Shown here: piece after piece, positions 1 through 7,179 of the stretch
Layout of the letters: the number at the start of each line of letters is the position of its first letter
Numbering within the stretch: the first letter of the stretch is position 1
NCBI GenBank assembly: GCA_029210225.1
Contig: JARGOJ010000082.1
Coordinates: 1-15,756 of the forward strand
Length of the DNA stretch: 15,756 nt
Source: Planctomycetota bacterium
GTDB lineage: Bacteria; Planctomycetota; J058; JARGOJ01
Reading direction: 5' to 3'
The notes under the pieces: model-generated
Told to the model about the DNA's origin: nothing
Database searches by the model: none
What the model saw: only the letters and a program-made list of their open reading frames with translations
Made by a program: the position numbers and the translations under genes

Positions 1-60
1 AACCGCAGTCTCAAAGCCTCCGTGAGCCGTCATTACAACGACCGCTAAATCTGCGCCCCC
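1..60 (-). other. Fragment resembling a response-regulator receiver domain, abutting broken uvrA
   Basis: Read on the minus strand, one frame shifted from uvrA, the outermost bases are open to the edge and give LAVVVMTAHGGFETAV. This matches the beta-4/alpha-4 region of NtrC-type receivers, where the conserved Thr lies in a VMTAHG-like segment followed by ETAV. It is not a frameshifted UvrA second Walker A, because no GxxGxGKS can be read in any frame. It also differs from the receiver of the regulator at 14045-15469 (IIITAYSNWDSTL), so it is not a copy of that gene. The identification rests on 16 residues only. Confidence 0.45.
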
Positions 61-1964
61 AGAGGAAACGAGACTTTGATGTTCTTGAGGTTGTTCTCCC
101 GAGCCCCTTTTATCTCGATAACCTTTGACTTGTTGATCTTCCGGCGCTTTTTAGGAAGCTCAATCTCCAACTCATCAGAGAGATACCGTCCTGTCAGTGA
201 CTTTGGATTGCTGGCGAGGCTTTGAGGAGGTCCGGCGGCGGTGACCTCGCCGCCGTTGCGGCCGGCGCCTGGTCCAAAGTCGACGACCCAGTCCGCGGCC
301 TCGATGGTGTCGCGATCATGTTCGACCACAATCACCGAGTTCCCTTGATTTCGCAGATGGTGAAGGGTGTCCACGAGCTTCATCGCATCCCGAGCGTGGA
401 GTCCAATTGAGGGCTCGTCGAGGACATAGACAACACCCGATAGCTCCGAACCTAGCTGGCTCGCGAGGCGGATGCGCTGAGATTCTCCGCCGGAGAGCGT
501 GGGACCTTTGCGATTAAGGGAGAGGTAGTCGAGGCCAACGTTCGTCAAAAAGCGTAAGCGTGCGCGGACTTCTTTTAACAGCTCTCCACCAATGGCCTTT
601 TCTTCTCCTTCAATCTCGTTGGCGAGGACCTCGAAGAAGTCAGCGACTTCCTGGACAGAGTGTCGGCAGAGGTCGGCGAGGGAGTGATCGGCGATGAAGA
701 CGTGACGACTCTCTTCGCGGAGGCGGAGGCTGTTGCAACCATCACAGGGCTTGTTCGACATGAAGCTGGAGTAGTAAGCCTTCATACCTTCAGAGGACGT
801 CTGTAGAAAGCGCCGATGGAGCATGGGAATGATGCCCTCAAAGGCTGTGACATAGTCCCCAGAGAAGCGCTTGCCTTTGAGCTTGACGGAGATCTTCTTC
901 TTGCTGCCGTAGAGCATGAGATCGCGGCTCTTTTGGGTCATCTTCTTCCAGGGAACTTTGAGGTTGATCTTATGTTCCTCTGCGAAGCCTCGAATGATCC
1001 CGAAGGTGAAGCTCTTACTCTCGGAGTGGCGGTTTGACCAAATCGAAATGGCGCCGCCTTCGACGGTTTTTGTGTCATCGGGGACGATGAGCCGAGGATC
1101 CATCTCAAGCTTATGGCCGAGTCCATTGCAGTCGGCGCACATGCCCTGGGGGCTGTTGAAAGAGAAAGATTGAGGGCTTAAGTCGGGGAAGGATCGCTGG
1201 CAAGTCTCACAGGCCAAGCGCTCGCTGAGCATGGTGTCGCTCTTGTCTGGGATATGAACTATGAGGCGGCCATCACCAATTTTTAGAGCCGTTTCGACAG
1301 AGTCCGTGAGGCGGGCGCCCATGTCTTTCTTGACCACTAAGCGGTCGATGACGGCTTCGAGGGTGTTCTTCTTGCGCTTATTGAGGTTCTTCTTCTGATC
1401 TAAGGCAAAGATCTCGCCGTTCAAACGCGCCCTGGCCAAACCCTGACGTCGCAATTGATCGAGGACATCTTTTTGTTCTCCCTTGCGGTTTTGAAAAATC
1501 GGGGCGAGGAGGATGACTTTGGTTTTGAGGGGTAAGCCGGCGATCCAATTGACGATTTGTTGAGCGCTTTGCCGTGACACAGGGTCGCCGCAATCGGGGC
1601 AATGCTGGACTCCCAAGCGAGCGTAAAGGACGCGGAGGTAGTCGAGGATTTCGGTGATGGTCCCGACCGTGGAGCGTGGGTTGCTTGACGCGGACTTCTG
1701 CTCAACGGCAATGGTTGGGGACAGGCCGTGAATCTTCTCGAAGCGTGGCTTTTCTTTTTGACCGAGGAACTGACGGGCGTAGGCGGAGAGGCTCTCGACG
1801 AAGCGGCGTCGTCCTTCAACATAGATGGTGTCGATGGCCAGTGATGACTTCCCCGAACCGGAGGGTCCCGTGAAGACAACAAATTGCTTCTTGGGAATCG
1901 TGACGGTGATGTTCTTCAAATTGTGTTCTTGGGCGCCAATAACTTCAATGTTGGTGGGTTCCAT
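45..1964 (-). CDS. uvrA: Excinuclease ABC subunit A, N-terminal two thirds (C-terminal ATPase module missing)
   Basis: UvrA is the damage-sensing ATPase of nucleotide excision repair; it dimerises and loads UvrB on distorted DNA. Visible in order are the first Walker A (GPSGSGKSS, residues 33-41), the UvrB-binding/insertion region with CPDCG, a C4 zinc module (CETC...CADC), the ABC signature LSGGESQRIRLASQLG from residue 490, Walker B VLDEPS (about 514-519) and the H-loop VVEHD (His549). Full UvrA proteins are about 940 residues. This one ends at residue 639, right after the conserved ENNLKNIKVSFPLG strand and before the second Walker A, so ATPase II and the second zinc module are absent. The ATG at 1964 lies three residues before the usual IxVxGAxEHNLKN start motif; its ribosome-binding site is weak (AGGAAG about 20 bases upstream). 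As drawn the product should not repair DNA. I suspect a junction artefact at the window edge rather than a true short gene. Confidence 0.93.
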   Translation of the reverse strand: MEPTNIEVIGAQEHNLKNITVTIPKKQFVVFTGPSGSGKSSLAIDTIYVEGRRRFVESLSAYARQFLGQKEKPRFEKIHGLSPTIAVEQKSASSNPRSTVGTITEILDYLRVLYARLGVQHCPDCGDPVSRQSAQQIVNWIAGLPLKTKVILLAPIFQNRKGEQKDVLDQLRRQGLARARLNGEIFALDQKKNLNKRKKNTLEAVIDRLVVKKDMGARLTDSVETALKIGDGRLIVHIPDKSDTMLSERLACETCQRSFPDLSPQSFSFNSPQGMCADCNGLGHKLEMDPRLIVPDDTKTVEGGAISIWSNRHSESKSFTFGIIRGFAEEHKINLKVPWKKMTQKSRDLMLYGSKKKISVKLKGKRFSGDYVTAFEGIIPMLHRRFLQTSSEGMKAYYSSFMSNKPCDGCNSLRLREESRHVFIADHSLADLCRHSVQEVADFFEVLANEIEGEEKAIGGELLKEVRARLRFLTNVGLDYLSLNRKGPTLSGGESQRIRLASQLGSELSGVVYVLDEPSIGLHARDAMKLVDTLHHLRNQGNSVIVVEHDRDTIEAADWVVDFGPGAGRNGGEVTAAGPPQSLASNPKSLTGRYLSDELEIELPKKRRKINKSKVIEIKGARENNLKNIKVSFPLGAQI

Positions 1965-2479
1965 ATTCGAAATGCTTTCTGAGTCTTCCTGGGATGGGAT
2001 ACACGATTCAAAGAAGGTTGAGATCCGCTGAGAGCTGCGTCATAGATTGGGGGCTTGTGTCTTGGGCGCTGAAAAATGGAGGATGAGGTTGAGGCGAAAA
2101 GAACCCTAAACACAAACTTGAATGTAACCCAAACATAACCCAAGAGTAAAGGCGGTTTTTTTATCACTTTTCTCACAGAGCATCGCCCTGACCTCCCTAC
2201 TTTCCAAGGAATTTGGGGCATGGGCGTGATTTGCAGAACCAGAATGCCCCAAGCGCTGATTTGGAACTGTGCTTTCTCTTGCATTGTCCGCTAAGGAATG
2301 GGGAGAGGGGCTCTCCTGGGTCGCTCGAATGGGGGTCGCTTAAAAAAAGTGGAAAAAAGTCGTGGCCAGAGACCCGCTTTACTTGGGAATAACCTGCAAA
2401 CCCCGCTTTATTGATGGCTTGGAAGCATGTAGTATGAACTTGGTTCTCGACGTCCTTGTCAATAACTGGGCTTTCCTCA
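1965..2479. other. Intergenic region between divergent uvrA and lipoprotein gene
   Basis: No convincing gene is visible in these 515 bases; a 122-codon open frame crossing 1916-2284 has no recognisable motifs and runs antisense into uvrA. The region must hold promoters for both flanking genes. Visible items are two TAACCCAA direct repeats 11 bases apart (2125-2132, 2136-2143), a T7/A-rich patch at 2156-2162, a 6-bp hairpin GGAGAG-GGG-CTCTCC (2302-2316), two GGGTCGCT direct repeats (2318-2325, 2333-2340) and purine-rich A tracts at 2342-2358. A weak plus-strand promoter could be TTTATT-17-TAGTAT (2407-2435). No LexA-type box was recognised. Confidence 0.5.
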
Positions 2480-3643
2480 ATGAAACACTATGCGTTCTCA
2501 ATTTTATGTCTCTCTGTCTTCATCGCAACGGCCTGTGGGGCCCCAGCGAAAAATGGAGAGGGAAAAGACAAGCCGAAGCCGATTACGACGCCTCCGCCGA
2601 AAGTCATCGGTATTCCTGAGGCCAAAGTTCAGGTCATGGTCAACGACGTCTATGTCCGTGGAATCGGTCATGGCCGTGGTATCGCGGCCTCGAGTATGCT
2701 TGTCTCAACGCGGAACTTTGACGTGGTTTGGGAGACGACTCTTCAAGATCTGAAGCAGCTTCCCTCCTTGGTCCCCTACCTCCTAGGTTTCCTAGATACG
2801 GTCAATCGAGAAGTCCCACAGAAAGTTCAAGAGGGCCGCCGCGCTGCTCGCGCTTACGTTCCCAAGCTCAACCGATCGAAGGAGCAGGTTGAGGAGCAAA
2901 TCCGTGATCGATGTATTCACGTCTTGGCTTTGCTCATCCCTATTGCTCAGGATCCGAACTTTAATCGCAATCGGATTTTCCCTGAGACCATCAAAACTGA
3001 GCTGAGAAATGCCATGGACCGTGAACTTGCGGTTGTTAGCGACGGGAAGCGGAAGCGAGACATCCTCACCGTCAAGAACTTCGTCAAACCCCGGGAAAAT
3101 GTCGAAGCCGTCATCAAGGCGTTTAACCAGTCCTTGGCGAAGAGCGACTGGCAAACCCTTGAGGCGACTATGAAGGCTCTTGTGGGTGTTCAAGACACCC
3201 GGGTGCAGATTGCGCTCTTTAATGCTTTTAAGAAGCTCTATGGCTCCACCGGTCAGCCCGAACCAGCGCTTTGCGGGGCCTTGCTCCGGGGCGCAGCAAA
3301 CATCTCCGTCGACTCAGAAATGTTGAACCTCGCCGCTTCGGCGACTGATTCCGTGCAACCCTTCGATATCCGCTCCGCCGGTATCTATTGTCTTGGCAAG
3401 TTTGCCCGCCGCAAAGGCCTGCAAGAAAAAGCGCTGCAGAACCTCGGTAATGTGCTTAAGAAGAAGGGCATCAACAACCTGCGGATTGAGGCCGCCAAGG
3501 CCTTGTCAAACTTTCGCGGTGGACCAGGCCTGACCAAGCTTCGGGAGTGTCGAGTCGCGGTTCAGTCTGAAAAGAGCAGTGAGAACGTCGAGCTGATTCA
3601 GGCGATCGACGCCGCGATCGTCAAGGTCCAGAAAAACTCCTGA
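2480..3643 (+). CDS. HEAT-like repeat lipoprotein
   Basis: Predicted outer-envelope lipoprotein of 387 residues with no assigned function. From the ATG at 2480 the protein begins with a short basic start, a hydrophobic segment and a lipobox ending FIATAC, giving lipidated Cys19. A Lys/Pro/Gly-rich linker (about 20-45) follows. The C-terminal half (about 215-380) consists of paired amphipathic helices with the AAKALSNF / AGIYCLGKFA rhythm of HEAT or armadillo repeats, a protein-binding solenoid. An in-frame TTG at 2456 would add eight residues ahead of a perfectly good signal peptide, so ATG2480 is preferred; neither start has a strong ribosome-binding site. The gene stands alone on the plus strand and converges tail-to-tail with the glycosyltransferase 21 bases away. 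Lipoprotein and repeat calls are from visible motifs; the role is unknown. Confidence 0.8.
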   Translation: MKHYAFSILCLSVFIATACGAPAKNGEGKDKPKPITTPPPKVIGIPEAKVQVMVNDVYVRGIGHGRGIAASSMLVSTRNFDVVWETTLQDLKQLPSLVPYLLGFLDTVNREVPQKVQEGRRAARAYVPKLNRSKEQVEEQIRDRCIHVLALLIPIAQDPNFNRNRIFPETIKTELRNAMDRELAVVSDGKRKRDILTVKNFVKPRENVEAVIKAFNQSLAKSDWQTLEATMKALVGVQDTRVQIALFNAFKKLYGSTGQPEPALCGALLRGAANISVDSEMLNLAASATDSVQPFDIRSAGIYCLGKFARRKGLQEKALQNLGNVLKKKGINNLRIEAAKALSNFRGGPGLTKLRECRVAVQSEKSSENVELIQAIDAAIVKVQKNS

Positions 3644-3664
3644 CTTAAATCGATCAATAGGGAC

Positions 3665-5143
3665 TTATGCTGGGCTTTTAGCTCGGTTCGCCATGTCCTG
3701 CCACAAGGTCAATAATCCAAAGCCGAGAAAGCCAACCCCCAATAAAGTCACAAAGGGAACGGCAAAGTAGCGGGCGTTGACCAGGGCCAACCAGGTTCCA
3801 TAGAGCAGATAAGACCCCATTAAAATCTCTAAAACCGGTAGCAGGTGTCCCTTGTCTGCTCGGTAAACCTTCCGCTTGTCGCCCTCTTTGGGGGTCCGCA
3901 CAAAGGGGCTCTTACGTCCCATCAAACCTGAAAAATAGGCTTGCGCGTTCATCAGCGCGAGGCCAATCCCAAACGAGAGCAAGAACGGCAGCAGCAAGAA
4001 AGCCTGAAGCATGGCCCAGGGGCCATTCTTACGTTGAGAGAAGACATAAAAAAGGCAGACCGAACCCGAGGCCAAAAAGACCATGAGCAAGTGGCCGATA
4101 TCCAGCAAGATGTCAAAGTCAGCGATGGGCAAACCAAAGCCGACGAGGGGGACGCTAAGCAATGAGAGCAAGCAAACAAGAGGATAGGCGGCGTTCAATG
4201 AGAGCTGATAAGTCGCCTCAATCTTGGCCTTAAGCGCGACATCCGGGGCTCGCCAAATGATCCCAAGTAGCTTTCGGGCGTTCTCCGCCGACCCCTTCAC
4301 CCAACGGTATTGCTGACCACGAAAGCCCATCATCGACGGGGGAAGCTCTGCTGGGGCGCAAATTTCGTCCACATAGACAAAGCGCCAGCCAAGCAATTGG
4401 GCCCTCAGAGAGAGGTCGAGGTCTTCAGTGAGAGTGTCCCCATCCCAACCTCCGGCTTCTTCAATCGCTCGACGTCGCCAGATGCCGGCGGTGCCATTGA
4501 AATTGAAGAAGCGCCCTGTGGCGCTGCGAGCCCACTGTTCAACGCGAAAGTGACCATCTAAGAAAATGGCTTGTAGACGTGTCATAAGCGACTGACGCCG
4601 ATTGATATGACCCCAGCGAGCTTGGACCAGCCCAACCCTCGCGTCATGAAAATAGGGGATCGCCTTCTCGAAGAAATCGGCCTCGGGAACAAAGTCGGCA
4701 TCAAAAATTGTGACGAGTTCGCTTTTGCAGAGAGTCAGACCATAAGCTAAGGCTCCGGCCTTAAAGCCGACCCGTTGCTCCCGACGGATTTGCTCAATAG
4801 GCAAGCCCCGAGCGCGAAGCTCTTCGACTTTCTTTTTGACGACTTCGACCGTTTCATCCGTCGAATCATCCAGAACCTGAATGATGAGCTTCTCTCTCGG
4901 ATAACGGAGCGTCTCAACTGCATCGAGTAAGCGCTCAATCACCGAGACTTCATTGTAGAGGGGCAACTGGAGAAGCATCGTCGGCGCATTCTCAGGGAGG
5001 CCCGCTTGAAGAGGGCTTGTTTTTCGCTCTCCCCGCCACGCAAGAATCGTCATAATCAAGCGATGAGAGCCCAAGATGGCGAGGCCAAAGAGCACCAAGG
5101 AATACAGGCTTGAAACAGTAAGACTCAACCAATATGTCGCCAT
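3665..5143 (-). CDS. Membrane glycosyltransferase family 2, cellulose/mannan-synthase-like
   Basis: A processive-type GT2 enzyme of 492 residues, probably polymerising or transferring a sugar from a nucleotide-sugar at the inner membrane. All hallmark motifs are present: LDDSTDE (residues 91-97, nucleotide-binding Asp), DAD (148-150, metal-binding DxD), TED (239-241, catalytic base) and QQYRW (277-281, the QxxRW acceptor-site motif). One N-terminal membrane helix (about 7-31) and several C-terminal helices (about 316-340, 349-369, 378-404, 433-481) enclose the cytosolic catalytic domain, as in bacterial CesA/CslA-like proteins of about 500 residues. There is no PilZ domain, so no direct c-di-GMP control is seen. 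The ATG at 5143 has GAGG roughly 13 bases upstream. It diverges from mnmA and has no polysaccharide genes beside it, so the product sugar cannot be named. Confidence 0.9.
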   Translation of the reverse strand: MATYWLSLTVSSLYSLVLFGLAILGSHRLIMTILAWRGERKTSPLQAGLPENAPTMLLQLPLYNEVSVIERLLDAVETLRYPREKLIIQVLDDSTDETVEVVKKKVEELRARGLPIEQIRREQRVGFKAGALAYGLTLCKSELVTIFDADFVPEADFFEKAIPYFHDARVGLVQARWGHINRRQSLMTRLQAIFLDGHFRVEQWARSATGRFFNFNGTAGIWRRRAIEEAGGWDGDTLTEDLDLSLRAQLLGWRFVYVDEICAPAELPPSMMGFRGQQYRWVKGSAENARKLLGIIWRAPDVALKAKIEATYQLSLNAAYPLVCLLSLLSVPLVGFGLPIADFDILLDIGHLLMVFLASGSVCLFYVFSQRKNGPWAMLQAFLLLPFLLSFGIGLALMNAQAYFSGLMGRKSPFVRTPKEGDKRKVYRADKGHLLPVLEILMGSYLLYGTWLALVNARYFAVPFVTLLGVGFLGFGLLTLWQDMANRAKSPA

Positions 5144-5203
5144 GAAGAAAGGATCCCCTCAATCCTATACGGTCCAAATGCCGCTTTCAGCTAAGGATAA
5201 ATA

Positions 5204-5209
5204 TATACT
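5204..5209 (+). promoter_or_regulatory. Candidate -10 box for mnmA
   Basis: TATACT lies in an AT-rich run (TAAATATATACT) inside the otherwise mixed 102-base divergent spacer, 36 bases ahead of the mnmA ATG. It matches the sigma-70 -10 consensus at 5 of 6 positions. No good -35 hexamer is seen at 16-18 bases, so the assignment is tentative. Confidence 0.35.
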
Positions 5210-5231
5210 GACGACCATAGAAGCAAGCCTC

Positions 5232-5236
5232 AGGAG
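5232..5236 (+). promoter_or_regulatory. Ribosome-binding site of mnmA
   Basis: AGGAG with a 9-base spacer to the ATG at 5246. It fixes the mnmA start. Confidence 0.8.
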
Positions 5237-5245
5237 TTTTTCCCC

Positions 5246-6361
5246 ATGAACGAAATCAATCGCCTAAAACCCGGAGAACGCGTCGTCTGCGCTATGTCAG
5301 GCGGGGTCGACTCCTCCGTATCCGCAGCCCTACTCAAACAACAAGGCTTTGAGGTCATCGGTCTGTTTATGCGCTCTGGAGTCTCAGGGGCTCAGACCAC
5401 CGGTGAAAAACAAGGATGCTGCAGCGTCGAAGACGCGATGGACGCCCGGCGCATCTCCGACTCCCTGGGTATGCCCTTCTATGCGCTCAACATGGAGGAA
5501 GAATTCAAAGGCGTCATGGATTATTTTGTCGAAGCTTACGCCATGGGAGAAACCCCCAACCCCTGCGTTCAATGCAACAAACTCCTTAAGTTCGGGCACT
5601 TGCTTGAATTCGCCAAGTCCGTCGGAGCCCGGGCGGTCGCCACCGGTCACTACGCTCAGGTTCACGAGCTGAACGGTCGCCTCACTCTCTATCGCCCAAA
5701 AGATAGGGATAAGGACCAGACCTATGTTCTCTTCGTGCTCTCGCAATATCAGCTCTCAAACACCGTCTTCCCCCTTGGGTCACTAACCAAGCCAGAAGTG
5801 CGACAGTTAGCCGAAGAGTTTGGTTTTCGAAGGGTGGCCGGCAAAAAAGACTCCGTGGAAATCTGCTTTGTCCCCGATAACTACCGAAACTGGCTCGATG
5901 GCAAGCTCCCCAAAGTCATCCCGGGAAACTTCGTTGACCGGGACGGCACCATCATGGCCAAGCACGAGGGCATCCATCGCTTCACCATCGGTCAACGTCG
6001 TGGCTTGGGAGTGTCCTTCGGCAAACCCGTTTACGTCGTCGCCATCGAACCTGAATCGGGCAACGTCGTGCTCGGTGACGCCGAAGAACTCCTCAAACGA
6101 GACCTGGTCGCCTCCAAGGCCGAGTGGCTCTCTCTAGAACCTCTCGCCAAGGACGAAGAGCGCCGTTGCTTCGCTCAGATTCGTTACAACCACGGGGCTC
6201 AAGCCGCCACTATGATCGGCATCTCCGAGGATCGCTTTGCGGTTCGCTTTGACGACCCCGAGCGCTCCATCACCCCTGGGCAAGCCGTTGTCTGCTACGA
6301 CGAAAAGGACGAATACGTCCTCGCTGGAGCCTGGATTGAACGGGCGACGGTCGAAGTGTGA
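5246..6361 (+). CDS. mnmA: tRNA-specific 2-thiouridylase MnmA
   Basis: MnmA places sulfur on C2 of the wobble uridine (U34) of tRNA-Lys, -Glu and -Gln, using ATP to adenylate the base and a persulfide sulfur delivered from a cysteine desulfurase. The sequence shows the PP-loop SGGVDSS (residues 18-24), the GCCSVEDAMDARR segment (57-69), the catalytic Cys107 in NPCVQCN and the partner Cys207 in EICFVP. These two cysteines carry the persulfide relay. The GQRRGLGV motif of the central domain (249-256) and the C-terminal beta-barrel follow. At 371 residues it has normal family length. The start is set by AGGAG nine bases upstream. It is transcribed alone, divergent from the glycosyltransferase, and ends in a repeat-filled spacer facing the HU gene. 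ThiI, encoded elsewhere in this window, would draw on the same persulfide supply. Confidence 0.97.
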   Translation: MNEINRLKPGERVVCAMSGGVDSSVSAALLKQQGFEVIGLFMRSGVSGAQTTGEKQGCCSVEDAMDARRISDSLGMPFYALNMEEEFKGVMDYFVEAYAMGETPNPCVQCNKLLKFGHLLEFAKSVGARAVATGHYAQVHELNGRLTLYRPKDRDKDQTYVLFVLSQYQLSNTVFPLGSLTKPEVRQLAEEFGFRRVAGKKDSVEICFVPDNYRNWLDGKLPKVIPGNFVDRDGTIMAKHEGIHRFTIGQRRGLGVSFGKPVYVVAIEPESGNVVLGDAEELLKRDLVASKAEWLSLEPLAKDEERRCFAQIRYNHGAQAATMIGISEDRFAVRFDDPERSITPGQAVVCYDEKDEYVLAGAWIERATVEV

Positions 6362-6381
6362 GCGAGGAAAAATGAATCTGA

Positions 6382-6568
6382 GGGCAGACATGCGGTCCGC
6401 CCTACCGATCCATCCCGTTGCTGTGGGCTCTAGACTAGGCTAATGACTATGTGGCGTCGACCCCTACGGGTCCATCACAACGCTACGGGCTCTAACCTTT
6501 ATGAGTGGCCATGTAGGTGCAGACGCCACCGGGGTGCCGGACCACGGGCGCCCGGCCTGTGTCTGCCC
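6382..6568. repeat. Spacer with nested inverted repeats (decayed palindromic repeat element)
   Basis: The outer ends are inverted copies: GGGCAGACA (6382-6390) and TGTCTGCCC (6560-6568). The left end is itself a hairpin, GGGCAGAC-ATGCG-GTCCGCCC (6382-6402). An inner imperfect pair has 16-base arms, 6452-6467 and 6513-6528, identical at 13 of 16 positions (TGGCGTC...CCTAC against GTAGG...GACGCCA). A perfect palindrome CGGGCGCCCG sits at 6545-6554. GCTGTGGGCTCTA (6420-6432) recurs as GCTACGGGCTCTA (6482-6494). No reading frame is supported. The element lies between convergent genes, where hairpins could also stop transcription, although no T tract follows any stem. Similarity to widespread intergenic GTAGGGGC(A/G)GAC-type palindromes is my inference. 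Confidence 0.6.
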
Positions 6569-6576
6569 GGGATGAA

Positions 6577-6897
6577 CTAGTTGCCGATGCGTAGGTGAAC
6601 GTCGAGGACCCGTTCTTTCATGACCTTGCCAGGCTTGAAGGAGACGACGGCCTTTTCGGGGACTTTGACGGTCTCGCCGGTTTTGGGATTGCGACCGATA
6701 CGAGCCTTGCGGATCTTCGGCTCGAAGATGCCGAATTCGCGGAATTCGATGCGCTGGCCTTCGCTGAGAGTCTCGATGACTTGATCGAGAAAGGTTTGGA
6801 CGATCTTCGCGGCATCCCCTGTGGTCATGCCATTGCGTTCAGCGACAGTCTTAACGATGTCTTTTTTGCTGATCGTCTTGACGGCTTTGAGTGCCAT
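6577..6897 (-). CDS. HU/IHF-family DNA-binding protein
   Basis: A small nucleoid-associated protein (106 residues) that bends and compacts DNA as a dimer. The sequence shows the HU fold: a helical N-terminus (SKKDIVKTVAERNGM), the strand EFREFGIFEPKIRKAR, the DNA-contacting arm with GRNPKTGE and the Pro of VPEKA, then SFKPGKVMKERV. It is about 12-15 residues longer than typical HU, mostly as an N-terminal extension (MALKAVKTI). The frame is open further upstream, but a strong GGGGAGG six bases before the ATG at 6897 decides the start. It is probably monocistronic, with its own promoter directly upstream. Whether it is closer to HU or to an IHF subunit cannot be settled here; the EFREFG strand leans to IHF-alpha/HU-like deltaproteobacterial forms. 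Confidence 0.95.
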   Translation of the reverse strand: MALKAVKTISKKDIVKTVAERNGMTTGDAAKIVQTFLDQVIETLSEGQRIEFREFGIFEPKIRKARIGRNPKTGETVKVPEKAVVSFKPGKVMKERVLDVHLRIGN

Positions 6898-6903
6898 CCC
6901 AAA

Positions 6904-6910
6904 CCTCCCC
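6904..6910 (-). promoter_or_regulatory. Strong ribosome-binding site that decides the HU/IHF start
   Basis: On the minus strand GGGGAGG precedes the ATG at 6897 with a 6-base spacer (TTTGGG). The alternative upstream start of the open frame, at 6975, lies upstream of the likely promoter. Confidence 0.85.
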
Positions 6911-6925
6911 GGTTTTTCATAAACT

Positions 6926-6953
6926 CTTATATTCAATGAAATAGTAACACCAA
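6926..6953 (-). promoter_or_regulatory. Probable sigma-70 promoter of the HU/IHF gene
   Basis: On the minus strand TTGGTG (6948-6953), a 16-base spacer and TATAAG (6926-6931) form a plausible -35/-10 pair; the -10 matches at 5 of 6 positions. Transcription would begin near 6919, leaving a short leader with the ribosome-binding site. Confidence 0.5.
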
Positions 6954-7024
6954 GCCGAGTTGAGCCAAAAGACAATTTTCGAGCTTGTAGAAATTAACGG
7001 TGCCGCAGCTTTAGGAAGTCATAA

Positions 7025-7125
7025 CCAGTGTTCTGGCATTCTTAAATTCATAGGGTCTCTGGCTGCTCATTCACGGCCTAATGAGCAGTCAGAGCCCATG
7101 GATTTAAGGATGACAGAGCACTAGG
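7025..7125. repeat. Long imperfect palindrome: 45-bp stem with 8-base loop
   Basis: Left arm 7025-7071 and right arm 7080-7125 are inverted copies around the loop CACGGCCT (7072-7079). They align over 45 paired positions, of which 40 are Watson-Crick, with three single-base bulges. The inner 9 bp (CTGCTCATT / AATGAGCAG) are perfect. Of the five non-matching pairs, four become G-U wobbles if the plus strand is transcribed, and would be A-C mismatches on the minus strand. It sits in the 200-base gap between the stop of the TPR lipoprotein gene at 7180 and the HU promoter. No T tract flanks it, so it is not a standard terminator. It could be a MITE-like palindromic element, a structured RNA or an mRNA 3' stabiliser. 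Confidence 0.85.
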
Positions 7126-7179
7126 CCAGAGGCTCTTGTCTTTCGTGCTTTGGCAGGGAGGGCAAGGATGAGCCGCGGA

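Noticed and set aside
1916..2284. A 122-codon minus-strand open frame upstream of uvrA.
   Set aside because: It has no recognisable motifs, overlaps the uvrA start in another frame, and its composition looks non-coding.
2456..2479. A TTG start that would extend the HEAT-like lipoprotein by eight residues.
   Set aside because: The ATG at 2480 begins a compact lipoprotein signal peptide; the extension spoils the usual charged start.
6898..6975. An upstream start giving a 132-residue HU/IHF protein.
   Set aside because: The extra residues are unlike HU, overlap a likely promoter, and a strong ribosome-binding site marks the ATG at 6897.
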